DNA of 64,000 nucleotides from assembly GCF_000276665.1 (NCBI RefSeq), contig NW_004955476.1, positions 8,057,642 through 8,121,641 of the forward strand, written 5' to 3'. Source of the DNA: Chinchilla lanigera (Eukaryota > Chordata > Mammalia > Rodentia > Chinchillidae). The notes beneath the pieces are model-generated. The model had not been told where the DNA came from, did not search any database, and worked only from the letters and a program-made list of their open reading frames with translations. A program made the position numbers and the translations under genes. Shown here piece by piece: positions 36,675 to 48,149 of this stretch (position 1 is the first letter of the stretch; each line of letters begins with the position of its first letter).

Positions 36675-38340
36675 TGTACTTCTGGACTTAGCCCTCTGAA
36701 GAGCGTTTCTGAAGCAGCGTGGACTTAACACAGCTCTGACACAGGCTCCTGCACTGCCTCGGATGCAAGAGACCTTGAGGAGGCTTTCACGGCAGTGAGA
36801 CCACTGCCTGTTGAGAGCTTGAACAAGGAGTCCTCTGGAAACCCCTTTTTCATGCTGCTGGAAAGGAGGTGTCCCTGTGTTTCTTTCCCCTTGTCCAGGT
36901 CTTTTTACTCTTGAAGCTTCCCCTCTCTGAGCTACTAAGGCAGGACTCCTTCCTGTCCACAGACCGGACCCTCAAGTGTGGACCCTGCTCATTCTCATCA
37001 TGATGAGACCTCACGCTCTTCTTGAACCGCTGAGTAGTTACCTTGTTGCTGACCTTCTCCTGTTTAACTTCACTAAGCATCAGGTTTCAGACCTGGTGCT
37101 CAGTACTGCTCTTCACCATCTGTGGAAGGATAAGAGTGTGGCACTCTGTCTACTCATGAAAGTAGGATTGGAAGTGAACTTCCTGTCTACTCAGGGAAGT
37201 AGGATTGGAAGTGAACTTCCTGTCTACTCAAGGAAGTAGGATTGAAAATGAACTTCGTCTGCCTATGACAGCCATCACTACAGTAAGATGTTGGCTGATG
37301 TGATTGGACATTTAGCCAGAGATACTTTCCTTACTCTTGCCTTGGCTTGGAACGAGTCTGTTAAACAATCTCTCCACCAAACTCTGGACTGCAGCCTGCC
37401 GTAGGTCAGAGGGTACCAAAGGAAGAATGAGATGGTCAGTTTCCTACATACAAAATCTATAATTTTGAATATTTAAAGAGTTAATGTGAAAAACCAAGAA
37501 GCCTGGTAGGGAATGTTTGGCAAATGGAAGCGTGGAATTAGACATTTCCAGACAGAGGGCAAAGGTCACAAAAAGCTGTCTCTTTGCCCTGTGGATATGG
37601 GTCTCATTGTGTTAATGTGCATTTAAATTTGGGAGGGAAGGCGTGAGAATGTATTTACTTTGGGATAGTCAGGAAGCTTTTTCAGATTTTGTGTTACAGA
37701 GACAATGCAATATCTTAGAAGTCAGCAATAATTTGTCTTAATTTTTGCTGATCTGAAATGAATCCTGGAAGTCCTCTCCGACCACATGGGAAGCACAGTC
37801 TCCTCCCTGGCTTCCCGATGTTCAGTCTCTTCAAGGCAAACCCAGTGACCAGGAGGCAGTGCTTGTAGCAGTTTCTGTTCTGCTACCCCATCAGGTGTCT
37901 TTCTTAATGTCCAACTGGGAAGCCAGGCAGTGATTCTTTACCATAAACTCAGCTTTAGGAAGTGAGAGGTAACCAAAAACAATTTCTGGAATCTTTCTAG
38001 CTTTTTCCTGTCATCTGACTCTGGTCTCCATTTCCAACCCTTAAGAAAAATGGGTCTGATCTGAGCCAAAACATATATATGAGTGGATTCCAGGAGCTGA
38101 GGAAGGAGATCCTGGTGTCTACTTCAAAAGAAATAGCACCACTGATGCAGAAGTAAATTTTAACCAGCCCCGAAGTATAGCCTGACTTATGTAGGCCATA
38201 GTATCAGGTATCTTTCCCTTCGCTCCAAGCCAGACAGAAGAAACTATATGCTCTTTTTCTTTCACATTCCCACCTTGCTTTGTAACTGAATGGGCTGCCT
38301 GGGAACTTACAAAAGATGCTGAAAGCAAAACATATGTAAA
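36675..38340. other. Unassigned sequence with a minisatellite
   Basis: No gene. Includes the 37-bp tandem array at 37147-37256. Confidence 0.45.
37147..37256 (+). repeat. 37-bp minisatellite, three copies
   Basis: The block AGTAGGATTGGAAGTGAACT recurs at 161, 198 and (with changes) 235 (offsets from 37000), and TGTCTACTCA at 147, 184 and 221: period 37. The first two copies are nearly identical; the last is decaying. Confidence 0.93.
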
Positions 38341-38344
38341 TGAA

Positions 38345-38690
38345 TGTCTTAGTCAACTCAAACTGCTATTAAATTGCACCACAGACTGAGTGGATTACTG
38401 AAAACAGAAATTTATTTCTTGTAGTTGTGGCAGGTAGAAAGTCTAAGATCAAGATCTTGGGTGGGATGGAGGTCAGGTAAGTCTTTGTATCCTGGTTCAT
38501 ACACAGCTGTCTTGTATCCACTCACTTGGGAGAAGAGAAAGAGAGGATTCGGGGGTCTGTTACCAAGGACACTAGAGGAGAGCGCTTTATGACTTCATCA
38601 ACCCCCAAGTCCCCTGCTGCAGATGACATCACATTAGGGGCAGTTTCAACACAGGACTGTTGGAGGAGACAGAAAAGTTCAGTCAATTAT
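38345..38690 (-). mobile_element. MST/MLT-like MaLR LTR, minus strand
   Basis: The plus strand reads 'tgtcttagtcaactcaaact', 'cagaaatttatttcttgtag', 'agtctaagatcaagatctt' and 'catcacattaggggcagttt', the complement of the MST/MLT1 LTR 3'-to-5' order. Confidence 0.75.
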
Positions 38691-38914
38691 AATAAGATGT
38701 TGTAAGGAACTTTTTCTGTACATATACATGGTGAGCTTAAATTACACTTTCATGCTTATAAAGATCATTACTATTAAAAGAAAATATTCTAAATTGTAAA
38801 CAGAAGCTCTCTTTGGGTTGTGGAAAAATAGCTGGTACAATGTTGGACTGTTCTTGCTCTTATTACATTTATTCAGTATACCACATTTTGGTAACCTGAA
38901 AATGGCATAAAATT

Positions 38915-39052
38915 AAATCTTGTCAAAAAAAAAAACAAAACAGTGGGGGCTGGGGATTTAGCTCAGTGGCAAAGCGCTAGGTCGTGAGTTCGGTTCCCGG
39001 TACCGGAGAAAAACCAAAAAAAAAAAAAGAAAAAAAAAAAAGAAATCTTGTC
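38915..39052 (+). mobile_element. ID SINE with internal deletion and 5' A tract
   Basis: Body (about 38945-39006) with A box TAGCTCAGTGG and B box GTTCGGTTCCC, followed by a long A-rich tail. Compared with the copy at 27604, roughly 15 bases between the boxes are missing. Target duplication AAATCTTGTC flanks the whole unit at 38915-38924 and 39043-39052. An A-rich stretch (38925-38940) lies between the 5' duplication and the ID body. Confidence 0.9.
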
Positions 39053-39054
39053 TA

Positions 39055-40080
39055 TTTTTCTGAGCACTTCAATATCTTCCTATCATGAGTGTGAGTGTGT
39101 GTGTGTTCACATAGCTACATCTTTGCACAACTAAATCACAACTGTCCTTTTCCCTATTTATGCTTTCTTTTACTTTTCGTAAAAGTATTTTCAGGCTCTC
39201 AAAATCAGTTAAAATAGGCAATTTTAAAACTACGATCTGCTCAGCTTGCACGGACTCTGTGCAGCCCAACAAAGACATCATTGCACCCTGCAGTGTTCAG
39301 GAAGCAACGTACCTTTTCGGTTGAACATTGCATGTTTGTTACGCTTTAGATATGGCCATCCCTGCAAAGCCTCATGCATTCATAGGTTTGTCTTGGAAGG
39401 TGAGGGCATCAAGGAGGCAAGGCTCTCATCGGTGGATTTGTCCACTGACATGTCCTGCAGCCCCTGGTGACCGCTCAGCTTGTCCTTCAGAGTCCGAGTG
39501 CTGTCTGTTTGTCTCTCCTGCTCCTCACTACCCTTCAGGAGAAGTGGGTGAGAGTAACATATATTGGTGTGGGTTCTGTTCCTGGGCCCTTTCAGTCAAA
39601 TGCTATTTGCTGATTTATTCTAGCTCAGCTGCCTTGCAAAAGAAAACCTTCAACAGAACAGCATTAGGAAGAAAAAGGAAGTCAATTTGGCAAGGGGGCA
39701 AGGGCAGCAGAAATCCTGTCTGTAACAAATAGGTTTATGTGGTTTCTTAAGGTCTTGAAAAAATGCCAGGTTACCTCCATGAGTACACAAAGGCTGCTGG
39801 GTGGCAGCACCCCAAACTCCAACCTCCACCTTGCTTTGGTGGGGGTTCTGCCCCTCACAGCAGAAGGGAGAGAATGGAGCTAGTGTCCTCCCATGTCCCT
39901 AATGCCCTCAGAGCCATTGAAAAGACCTTAGCTGACTTAATTTCCACCTCTCCATGTTGAGGTAGATTTCCCTGTTTCAAAGTTATTCATGTTAAACACT
40001 GAGGGTTTACTGTTAAGCCACCCCTGCACCTTATATGATCTTTGTGTTACCTTCTTTGACTCCATTAATTCCTTGAAGCC
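39055..40080. other. Unassigned sequence
   Basis: Contains a 134-codon plus frame (39328-39732) with no family resemblance. No named repeat. Confidence 0.45.
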
Positions 40081-40084
40081 CCAG

Positions 40085-40200
40085 GTACTATTATTAGTCC
40101 TCCTTTACTCATGGAAACCTGAGTGTAAAGAGGGTAGGTGACTTCAAAACCACACAATTATTAAGCGGGCTCACTGGCATGTGGACTCGGGAAGAATGGT
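40085..40200 (-). repeat. MIR SINE, minus strand
   Basis: 'tactattattagtcctcctt', 'actcatggaaacctgagtg', 'gtaggtgacttcaaaacca' and 'cacaattattaagcgggct' form the MIR complement in order. Confidence 0.65.
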
Positions 40201-40784
40201 GTTTGGAATCTGCCAGGGACTAAGTGTAACATTCCTAGAGTATAAGAAGGATGGAATGACTTCAAATACCAAGAATGGCAGAGTTGGAAGTGGAGCCAGT
40301 GTTCCTAATGATATTTTCAATATAAAGTAAATCTCTGTCCATGGAGAAAGCTTGCATGCAAGACACTGACCAAAAGATTACAATCATCATCTATAATTAC
40401 ACAATCCCGAGACAACTACTATTAATTTTTCCTTCTGCTCCACTTGGTATGTTTATCATAGCTCCAATCACATTGTCTGTGAGTGTTTAGCTTTTAAAAA
40501 ACATTCAACCAATACTAAGCCCTAGAACTATGCGAAAAGTGCAGTATTCAATAAAATGCCAGCCATGGTCATATTTTAGAGCCTGAATATGTTCCCACTT
40601 TTCAGTACTCAACTTCACAGTGTGATGCACAGCAGTATCTGTTCTTCTCAGTACACAGGTCTATTTCTCCTACTCAGGCATTTCCTATAAATGGAATTGC
40701 TTGGCTTAATATGGAATTTATTTCTATAAATATTACATCCGTTGTTGCATCTTCCAACATTCTGTGAGCTTTTCAGATTCATTT

Positions 40785-40882
40785 ACAGCTACCAGAGCCT
40801 TGATTCTGGCCTTACTATCTTCCAGCCTCCATAGCTGTCTTACGGCATTTTGTTACCGAACCTCAAAGGACTAAGGCACCCG
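40785..40882 (+). mobile_element. MaLR LTR 3' end fragment
   Basis: 'gagccttgattctggcctta', 'cttccagcctccatagctgt', then 'ggcattttgttaccgaacct' and 'caaaggactaaggcac' match the MST/MLT1 terminal order. The AATAAA block is deleted. Confidence 0.5.
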
Positions 40883-40884
40883 TG

Positions 40885-42645
40885 CTTAGGATCAAAACTC
40901 TTCTCTTCTCAGGATGATTTCCCTTCTCTGTATAATTAGCGCTGTCAAAAGTTTTCACCAGACTTTCACTCATTGGCAGTTTTACTCTTCACCTCTCCTA
41001 ACACTGTACTTTCTGTTTTTGTCCTTTCTCTGACAAATGTTTTCTTTCACAAAGACTGACTCCTTCTATAGAGCAAAACCTGTAATTACTGCTAGAGTCC
41101 ACTTTTCGTGCACCTAGCAAATATGTAACCTGCCTATTTTACCACATGTGCAGACTTAAAATATGACATTTTAAAAGAATTTCTCCAAAAAGCAAGAAAT
41201 GTGTTCAAATGGATGGAAAATACAGCATTTTCCAGTAAGACCAGTGCACGAAAGTTTCAGGAAGGGATGAGCATGCTGCACTAGGGGGTGAGCAGTGAGC
41301 TTTCTCAGTGAGTCTGGCGGGGTTGGCTCAAGGGTACCAAGGGGTGCAGGTGCAGAGGGCTCAACTGTCAAACCAGCCTGGCAGACGTGGTGCTCTGGGC
41401 CGCAAACTTATTTATTACACAAATTTGCACAGTAGAGGCTATGAGAAATCCTACAGTAGAAGGATGTGTTCAACCGAGACTTTCTCATACTTATTTGACC
41501 ATTGAGCCTTTTGGGGTGGGAAATTCACTATGTACAACTGTGGAACATTTTGGACCAAGAAGACATGGTTCCCAAGAAGGTTAGGGAAAACCAGAGCATA
41601 GAAGACCTCAGCTGCTGGGCAAGGGTAGAGGGGACTTTAAGATCTTTTGTTCAGGTTTACAAACTAATTAGAAATGCTTAATGAGTCAATTAAACATGAA
41701 CTGAATGAAAAAATGCTTACTTCACCTTTATATATAAAATGAAATGCTTAAGAAACTCTCACTCTCTCTCTGTTAGTATGTATGTCTCCCCATCAAGATA
41801 AATAAAAAATTAAATATAAAGAAGATCTAGGTGCACATAAAACAATTTTATGTTGTGTATAAAGTATTTATTTTCTATGAGCAATGTTCTGTTATGTGTA
41901 CTATATGTGCATATATAATGAAATATGCAAATTCTATGAGGAAGTAAGATGAATCTTATGATTCAGAATAAAAGCACACCATTGCACTTTCCAGAACTTA
42001 CACCCTGACACTGAAGCAGCATTCAAAATTCTGTTTCCAAATCACTGAGCGTGTTATGCAGTATTCCAGAAGCAGGCTGTTTTTTTATTTCTGCAATGAG
42101 GATAACAACCAACTCATCGACACCCAGGGTGCAAAGCATTTTACCACCAGAGGAAATCCATTGTGAGGGATAACCAGTTTCTCTGAGCTGAAATGACACT
42201 AAAAAAGAAAAAGAAGGAGCATGGCATCCACAGGCAGAAAGCTCTCTTTTTACTGTAATTTTAGAAAATGGGATATAACAACCTCTTTTGGTTCAGTGTC
42301 TGTGCATGTCTCAATGTTTTTATAGAAAATGGTAATATAATTTCGGATCTCAGAAGTGAGCCGACGTGGCCTGTAATTTTGAGCGCCCTCTGAAGAGGAG
42401 GTGAGGCTGGCTGGGGATTTCAGCTCTGAGCGACGAGCGCTCAGCCAGCACCATGCTTTGAAATGAAAGCCAAGACGTTGCCTTGCAATAGGAATGAGGC
42501 AGAGGTGGACAGGACGCTTGTTCTCACAAGGTTCTGCCATTCTTGGATACAACACGAATGGAAGTGTCAAGTGTGTGCTTGGCTGCCTGGCTGAGGGAGT
42601 CCAGTGATAGGAAGACAGGGATCAGAATGAAAAACAGAGGAGCTG
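40885..42645. other. Unassigned sequence
   Basis: No gene. The ATTA/TAAT-rich piece at 41650-41715 could be regulatory. Confidence 0.4.
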
Positions 42646-42654
42646 GGTGCTGCT

Positions 42655-42815
42655 GGTAAGGCCTCGATGTCCTTCTCCATCACTGACCCAGTGTGTGAGC
42701 AGCTGGGTTACTCCCCTCACTAAGCCTCGATGTCCATTCTAGAAAAATGGGGGAAGTAGCCATAAGGTGACTTGTATAATTGCAATAAAGGCTGTAAAAC
42801 ATTAAGATCAATGTC
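42655..42815 (+). repeat. MIR SINE
   Basis: 'gtgtgagcagctgggttact', 'cccctcactaagcctcgatg', 'ccattctagaaaaatgggg' and 'aaggctgtaaaacattaag' follow the MIR order. Confidence 0.55.
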
Positions 42816-42999
42816 TATCTTATGAAACTGGCCTCATAACTATTGATTTACCTTGTATTGCACCCTTACTGCATTAGAGTCTCAAATCCACAGAAGTTCT
42901 GTGAAAACAGATATGGGTCTTCATTCTCAAATGAAAATCAATTTGTTTTTATCATAAATCATATTGAAGTTCCATATAGTTAAGTTCAGCAACTTCCAC

Positions 43000-43245
43000 A
43001 AAATTTATCTGAAAGAAATAGGCATGGATACACATACATTTACAGTAACAAGAATGTTCTCAGCAGCTTTTAGGTAATAGTGAACCACAGGACAATGTAC
43101 ACACCTTATCATGGGTGACCGAGTAGGTCATTTGTACCACATCTATTCCGGCTACCCCATGATAGAACTAACATCATGTTATATTTTTTATAATGCTGCA
43201 TTATAGGCCATGATAAAATAATATTGCAACATAATCCCTTTAAAA
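43000..43245 (+). repeat. Old L1-like LINE fragment
   Basis: 'gaaagaaataggcatggata', 'caagaatgttctcagcagct', 'taggtaatagtgaaccacag' and 'aatgctgcattataggcca' follow the order of an ancient L1 ORF2/3' region. Strongly diverged. Confidence 0.5.
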
Positions 43246-43256
43246 TATGTATATAT

Positions 43257-43355
43257 TAACTGGGCATGGTGCCCCAGATCTGTGATCCCAGTACTGTGGG
43301 AGGTGGAGGCAGGAGGATCACAAGTTCTAACCTGACCTGGGCACATTTTATTTCA
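43257..43355 (+). mobile_element. B1-type SINE, truncated
   Basis: 'actgggcatggtgccccaga', 'tgatcccagtactgtggga' and 'ggtggaggcaggaggatcac' are the 7SL-derived left part. The 3' part is lost or replaced after about 43345. Confidence 0.75.
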
Positions 43356-43681
43356 AAGATAATAGAAAAACAAAAATGATACAGAATTTGAAAACAAGAT
43401 GATAGAAAATTAACAACGGTTATTGTATTGCATATTGTTATCATCAAAATAGTTGCTCAGATTATCAGATATAGGCATGAAAGACTGATCAAACAATATA
43501 AACACTAACTGTTCCTTTCAATGAAATATTAGAAATTAGTAGTATGATTATCTTAGCTATTTTATATATATAATATACCATATATATTATATATGTACTC
43601 CTTCCTTCTTTTCTCCTTTCACCCATCAAAAGGAAAGAACCACTGACTGGAGCAATTTTATTGAGACTCTATCTCAAAATA

Positions 43682-43905
43682 AAAAACAATGGTGGCACAA
43701 GCTTGTAGTCCCAACACTTGGGAGGCTGAGGCAAGAGGATCGTTGTGAGTTTGATACCGGCCTGGGCTACAAAATGAGCCCAAGGCCAGCCTGAACTGCA
43801 CAGCAAGACCCTGTCTCAAAAAGACAAAAACAAAAAGTGTAGTGCAGCAGCTCAGTGTGAAAGCCCTGGGGGTTCGATCCCCAGCACCACAAAAAAGTGT
43901 ATAAA
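43682..43905 (+). mobile_element. Chimeric B1-ID SINE
   Basis: The left part (43688-43818) is a B1-like 7SL monomer with an internal partial duplication around 'gcctgggctac'; it ends 'ccctgtctcaaaaagac'. The right part (43845-43895) is the 3' half of an ID-type tRNA SINE with B box GGTTCGATCCC and an A-rich tail. This structure is known as B1-dID in several non-murid rodent lineages. Confidence 0.75.
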
Positions 43906-44050
43906 TACATAAAACAGAAAAAGTGGTTGTTATTTTGACAGTGGTCATTATTTGGTGATGCTGCTTATACTTTCAGTTTGTTATTTTGTATCCTCTAAGT
44001 TCCTGTGATGAATAAATGGCCTTTCTTTAATGAAATATACAAATGAAATA

Positions 44051-44150
44051 TGAAGGCCGCTAGGGTAGCCGAGGGGTAGAGCACTTGTCTAGCACAGGTT
44101 CAGTCCCCAGCACCACATGCACATTTGCGCATGTACACGTGCACACACAC

Positions 44151-44191
<41 letters not shown>
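44051..44191 (+). mobile_element. ID-like SINE with CA tail
   Basis: A-box-like 'ggtagccgaggggtagagca', B box GGTTCAGTCCC and the end 'cagcaccacatgcac', followed by about 28 CA dinucleotides at 44133-44189. The CA tail replaces the usual poly(A). Confidence 0.75.
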
Positions 44192-44194
44192 TAA

Positions 44195-44940
44195 ATAGGA
44201 GGTGACAAACACAGAAGCCCAATGTCCGTGGACACAAGGTCTTCAGTATTTGTACTTGGATGAAAATGTGGGCAACAATCCTATGATCTCTGCGATGGAA
44301 GGTGGAGGAGAAATTATAAAAATAATTCCATCAGAGATGATGAAATTTGGCCTTTTCTAATATCTAGCATAGTTTAAAGCCTGCCTTTTCCATTAGATAA
44401 GTTCATTACCATTCATGTACTGGCCCTTACTGAGCAAGTGACACCTTGTGTACCCTGCCTGAGGGCTAGTCACAGAAGGATGGTGCAGACCGCTGCAAAT
44501 TCTCCTGCCGGAAAACATTTCCTAGTGGGCAAGAGAGATGAAAACAAATACGCTCTAAATATGCAGTTTCTGACCTTCAATTTCATCAACCATAAAAATT
44601 AAGCAGAGTATCTGCCTCCGTAGGTTTTATAAGAATTAAATGGTTAAAGTACAAAAGAAAAAACAAGCAGAATATTTGAGTCATAATAGGGACATTCCCT
44701 AATTTAAAACTTTGAAAACTTTTGTCGTACATATTTGCAGTAGTGATTACATTCACCATGGAGCGCTGTACATACACATGACACATTTTAATTCTGTTTA
44801 CGTTTCTGCTCCCCTCCCCTTCTCTCCCCAGCTTTTTGTCCCCTCCCCATTTGGGGAAGATCGATCTCCTTATTTCTCATTGCCTTTTATTTTGCTACTC
44901 GGTTTCTTAAGCTTTGTGTTTCTCCCATAAGAGAAATCAT
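44195..44940. other. MIR-like fragment and unassigned sequence
   Basis: The segment 44565-44695 has MIR-type 3' blocks ('agagtatctgcctccgtagg', 'ataagaattaaatggttaaa'). The rest is unassigned. Confidence 0.45.
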
Positions 44941-44944
44941 GTGA

Positions 44945-45130
44945 TAACTCACAATATCTAAATCTGGGAAGCAACCTCTATTTGACCATCAGTGGGCAAA
45001 TGGGCAGAGACACGGTGGTGTTTCTCCATGATCAAGTAGTGCTCTGCTATCTATCAAGAGTACATCTGAGTAATGTTTTTGGAAAATGGACACATCTTAT
45101 GACAATAACCTGAGTGCAATAAATCAGTAA
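44945..45130 (+). repeat. L1 3' fragment
   Basis: 'ctgggaagcaacctctattt', 'gaccatcagtgggcaaatgg' and 'ggtggtgtttctccatgat' follow the L1 ORF2 C-terminal region. Confidence 0.55.
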
Positions 45131-45189
45131 TTGTTGAAGAGTAACAGAAGGATGAGGAAGATCATGGTGTCGTGGCATGATGTAACGGG

Positions 45190-45340
45190 TCTTACATTCT
45201 ACATACATTCACATCACCTGGAGGGCATCAAAAACAGGCTACTGGGCCCCACCCAGAGACCCAAGAGGTGCCCCAGATGCTGCGATGCTAACACTACCTT
45301 ACTGATGCTGATGCCCTAGGCTCAAGAACTACACTAGAGA
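45190..45340 (+). repeat. MER5-like hAT MITE
   Basis: 'attcacatcacctggaggg', 'ctactgggccccacccagag', 'ccaagaggtgccccagatgc' and 'ctcaagaactacactagag' keep the MER5 order. Confidence 0.6.
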
Positions 45341-46680
45341 ACAGCTTGCCTGTACCATAACCCACTGGTACGTTCATCTCAGGCCAGTCTTGAAGAATAT
45401 CTCGCTCAGGTGCATGCCGAGTAACTTCATTTTTCTTACTCTCTCATCACACGTCTCAAAATGGGGGATAACAATACTTGTTTCAATACTGCTTTAGCAG
45501 ACTGTTTCAATACTGCTTTAGCAGACTGACCTAGCAGTTTGACAGATAGTGCAAGAACAATAAATGTACATTGACTCTGTCACTCAGGTCCATTTTCATT
45601 TCTTTTAGCTTTGAAATTATTACCTATCTAACTTCTAATTGTTAGGAAAATAATTTCATAAGATTATCTTTCTTTTCTGAAAGTACTTGGAGGGGAAAGG
45701 TGTGGTTTTCGACACTGCTCACCAAACAGTGCCAGAGATCTGACAAGCATTTCCCCAATAAACGTGCGTTTTCTTTATTATCACAGGGTCCTACTAAAGA
45801 CAGTGCACACGTGCAGATGGTGGCCCCACGAGTCCCAAGCCCAGTGTCCACACCACAAGAACGAATATGGGAGCTGGAGGTGTTGGGGGTTAAAGCAGGG
45901 CTGGGGGTCTGTGTTGTCTCTCTGCACTCCCCTTGCCTCTGTTCCCGCTGTAGAAGACCCTTGCCACCTGGTGGATGAACCTAAGTGGCCGGTAGCAGTG
46001 TAGGTCTTGCACACTGACTAATCAGACACTCTCTATTTCTAGCATTTAAACGGTTCAAGAACAATCTCAGAAACTGCTCCGTTTGGACCTTCTGCCTGTT
46101 CTTTGCCCAGTGCCCTCAGCACTGTTGCTTGTGGCTCTTTCTCCGCAGCATTGATCTTGTCCCACACACTGCACTTACGCCCCACTGACGTGGACAAGGG
46201 ACCCTGAATTTTTGTCTTGCTGGGGGCCCCCTACATACTGTAGCAGGAAAGTGGAAATTCCATGGTGAAATGGACTCCACATCAACAATCAAAACATTCT
46301 CTTTTTTTTTCCTTCTATTAAATCAATTGTAGACATCTCAAAAACTACCAAACTTTAGGAAAAAACCAAGCTTCTGAGTCGAAGCCATCTTATTTCTAAA
46401 ACCCCATCCTACCTGGATCCTCTCTTATGCACTTCTAATTCTAAAATACCATAAATCTGCTGATTTCTAAATACAGAGAACTTTACAACTGAAAGAAAAG
46501 GAATGTCTACTTCAGGGAGATATATTTTCTAAATCTATTGAATCTATTTAAGAAGAAAACAGATGGTGAATGTCTCCTAAGATACCATTACTTCTGAATT
46601 TCTATAGCCATATACCTTGCATTTCCATGTCATTTCCTGGGGATAGTCAATCCGAAAATCTTCCCTTACCAGAGTCTGAA
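45340..46680. other. Unassigned sequence with a 24-bp duplication
   Basis: A 24-base unit (TTTCAATACTGCTTTAGCAG and four more bases) is present twice in tandem at 45481-45528. A CTCF-like motif lies at 45960-45976. No gene. Confidence 0.45.
45960..45976 (-). promoter_or_regulatory. CTCF-like motif
   Basis: The minus strand reads ATCCACCAGGTGGCAAG, close to the CTCF core CCACCAGGTGGCAG. Confidence 0.45.
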
Positions 46681-46689
46681 AAATGACAT

Positions 46690-46880
46690 ATCAACGGCAT
46701 GCTGAGCCTTCTAATTACCAGGAATGCAGGGCCCATTAGGCTGCGAGGGTGCATATGCACACCTAATTATGTTTATGCCTACTTATAAATCAGCCTAACG
46801 AAAGCATATGCATGGGGAAAATTACCCATCATTAACTTTCCTAATTGCACCCAAATAAAGAGGGAAATAATTCACATCAG
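46690..46880. promoter_or_regulatory. Homeodomain/POU-motif-rich block, possible enhancer
   Basis: Dense TAATTA/CTAATT/ATTAAC motifs ('cttctaattaccagg', 'cacctaattatg', 'catcattaactttcctaat') mixed with octamer-like 'gcatatgcat' twice. No repeat family explains it. Such motif clustering is typical of conserved developmental enhancers; the role is inferred only. Confidence 0.35.
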
Positions 46881-46884
46881 GATA

Positions 46885-47960
46885 TGCTTCCATCCTTCGG
46901 GCAAAACCTACTTTCCTCTTGTTTAGGTTTTGAAAAATTGTCTTGCTCATAAATGGAAATCAATTATTTGGATGCCAGCACGCATCGTTCTTCCCTGGGT
47001 GGTGAGCCGAAGAAAATGAAAAGATTCACATCTGAATGTCAGAAGAGGAAGGCAAGGATCTAGGAGATGCGAGGTGCATGAAAACAATCCCGTCATTCTG
47101 ATGGTGAAGGCATGCAGCTGGTGACAGGCCAACCACACATACAATAGCAGGCGGAGACCAGGGACAGATCCTCCGGGAACAAGAAGCATTAAATTCAGAT
47201 GCGGACAGAAGACTCAATTCCAGGACAGTAATTGAGATCAATTGGAGACCTGTCTCCTCTCCTCACTCACAATTTCCCTTGCAGTTTCTCTGAACAATTA
47301 CTGTTCTATTACTGGCAGGATTAAGATCAGTCAGTCAGGGGTTGTGCACGGCCAGTGGGGCTTCCAAATCTGCTTTCTTGCTGTCCTTGGAGACAGGAAG
47401 CAGGAGGAAATGTGGTGGGCGGGGGGAGCAGGACTAGGAATTTTTGATGTCTGCAATAATGGGAAACTATTCTGTGCTAATTCCACCGGCAGAGTCATGA
47501 ATACGAAATTATTTGGAGATTCAGTCTAGCCTTCTAACCACTCTCTGCTAGGCACTTTTTGTTCAGTGCTCTTTGTACAGAGGAGAGTACTCACTTTGTC
47601 CAAACAGTGACAAGGACAGCATGAGGCTCTGGGAATGAGCTGAGATGATCCTACAGAGACACACGAAGGAAGGGAAGAGTCCAGCTCCAGGCTCCTCCCA
47701 AACTCTTGTTTCAGTGATAGGGCCGCCGAGCCCAGCAGAACTCGGGTTCCCAGATCTAATCATTCACACGTTGCACAGATGCAGATGGAGTTTAATTTCT
47801 TTCTGTAGGATACTGACAGTTTCCTAAGGAGACAATGGGACTAATGTCTCTAAAATTCAACTTGTATCATCTACTGTTACTTATTTTGAGGACCTGGTGA
47901 GGGCAGTATTTTGATTTAAGTCTATTTGCTATATGTGAAAACCCTCCTCTATTTTATCCT
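46885..47960. other. Unassigned sequence
   Basis: Unique-looking, with further ATTA-type motifs at 47225-47325 and 47450-47520. No coding context. Confidence 0.4.
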
Positions 47961-47963
47961 ATC

Positions 47964-48145
47964 CCAAATAATAAGTGCATAGAGGTGGTGCATGCCTGTA
48001 ATTCCAGACTCGGGAGGCTGAGGCAGGAGGATTGTTGCGAGTTTGAGGCAAAGCCTGGGCTACAAAGTGAGCTCAAGCCCAGCCCAAACTGCATAGCGAC
48101 ACCCTGTCTCAAAAAGACAAAAAAAAGTGAACCAAATAATTGCAT
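47964..48145 (+). mobile_element. B1-type SINE with target duplication
   Basis: The body (47981-48128) reads 'ggtggtgcatgcctgtaatt', 'gggaggctgaggcaggagga' and 'caaagcctgggctacaaagt', and ends 'ccctgtctcaaaaagac' plus an A tail. The flanks CCAAATAAT…TGCAT at 47964-47980 and 48132-48145 are an aged direct repeat. The body carries the same partial internal duplication seen in the B1 half at 43688. Confidence 0.85.
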
Positions 48146-48149
48146 CTTT

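Noticed and set aside
39328..39732. 134-codon plus-strand frame
   Set aside because: No family motif recognised and no convincing splice or promoter context. Most likely chance.
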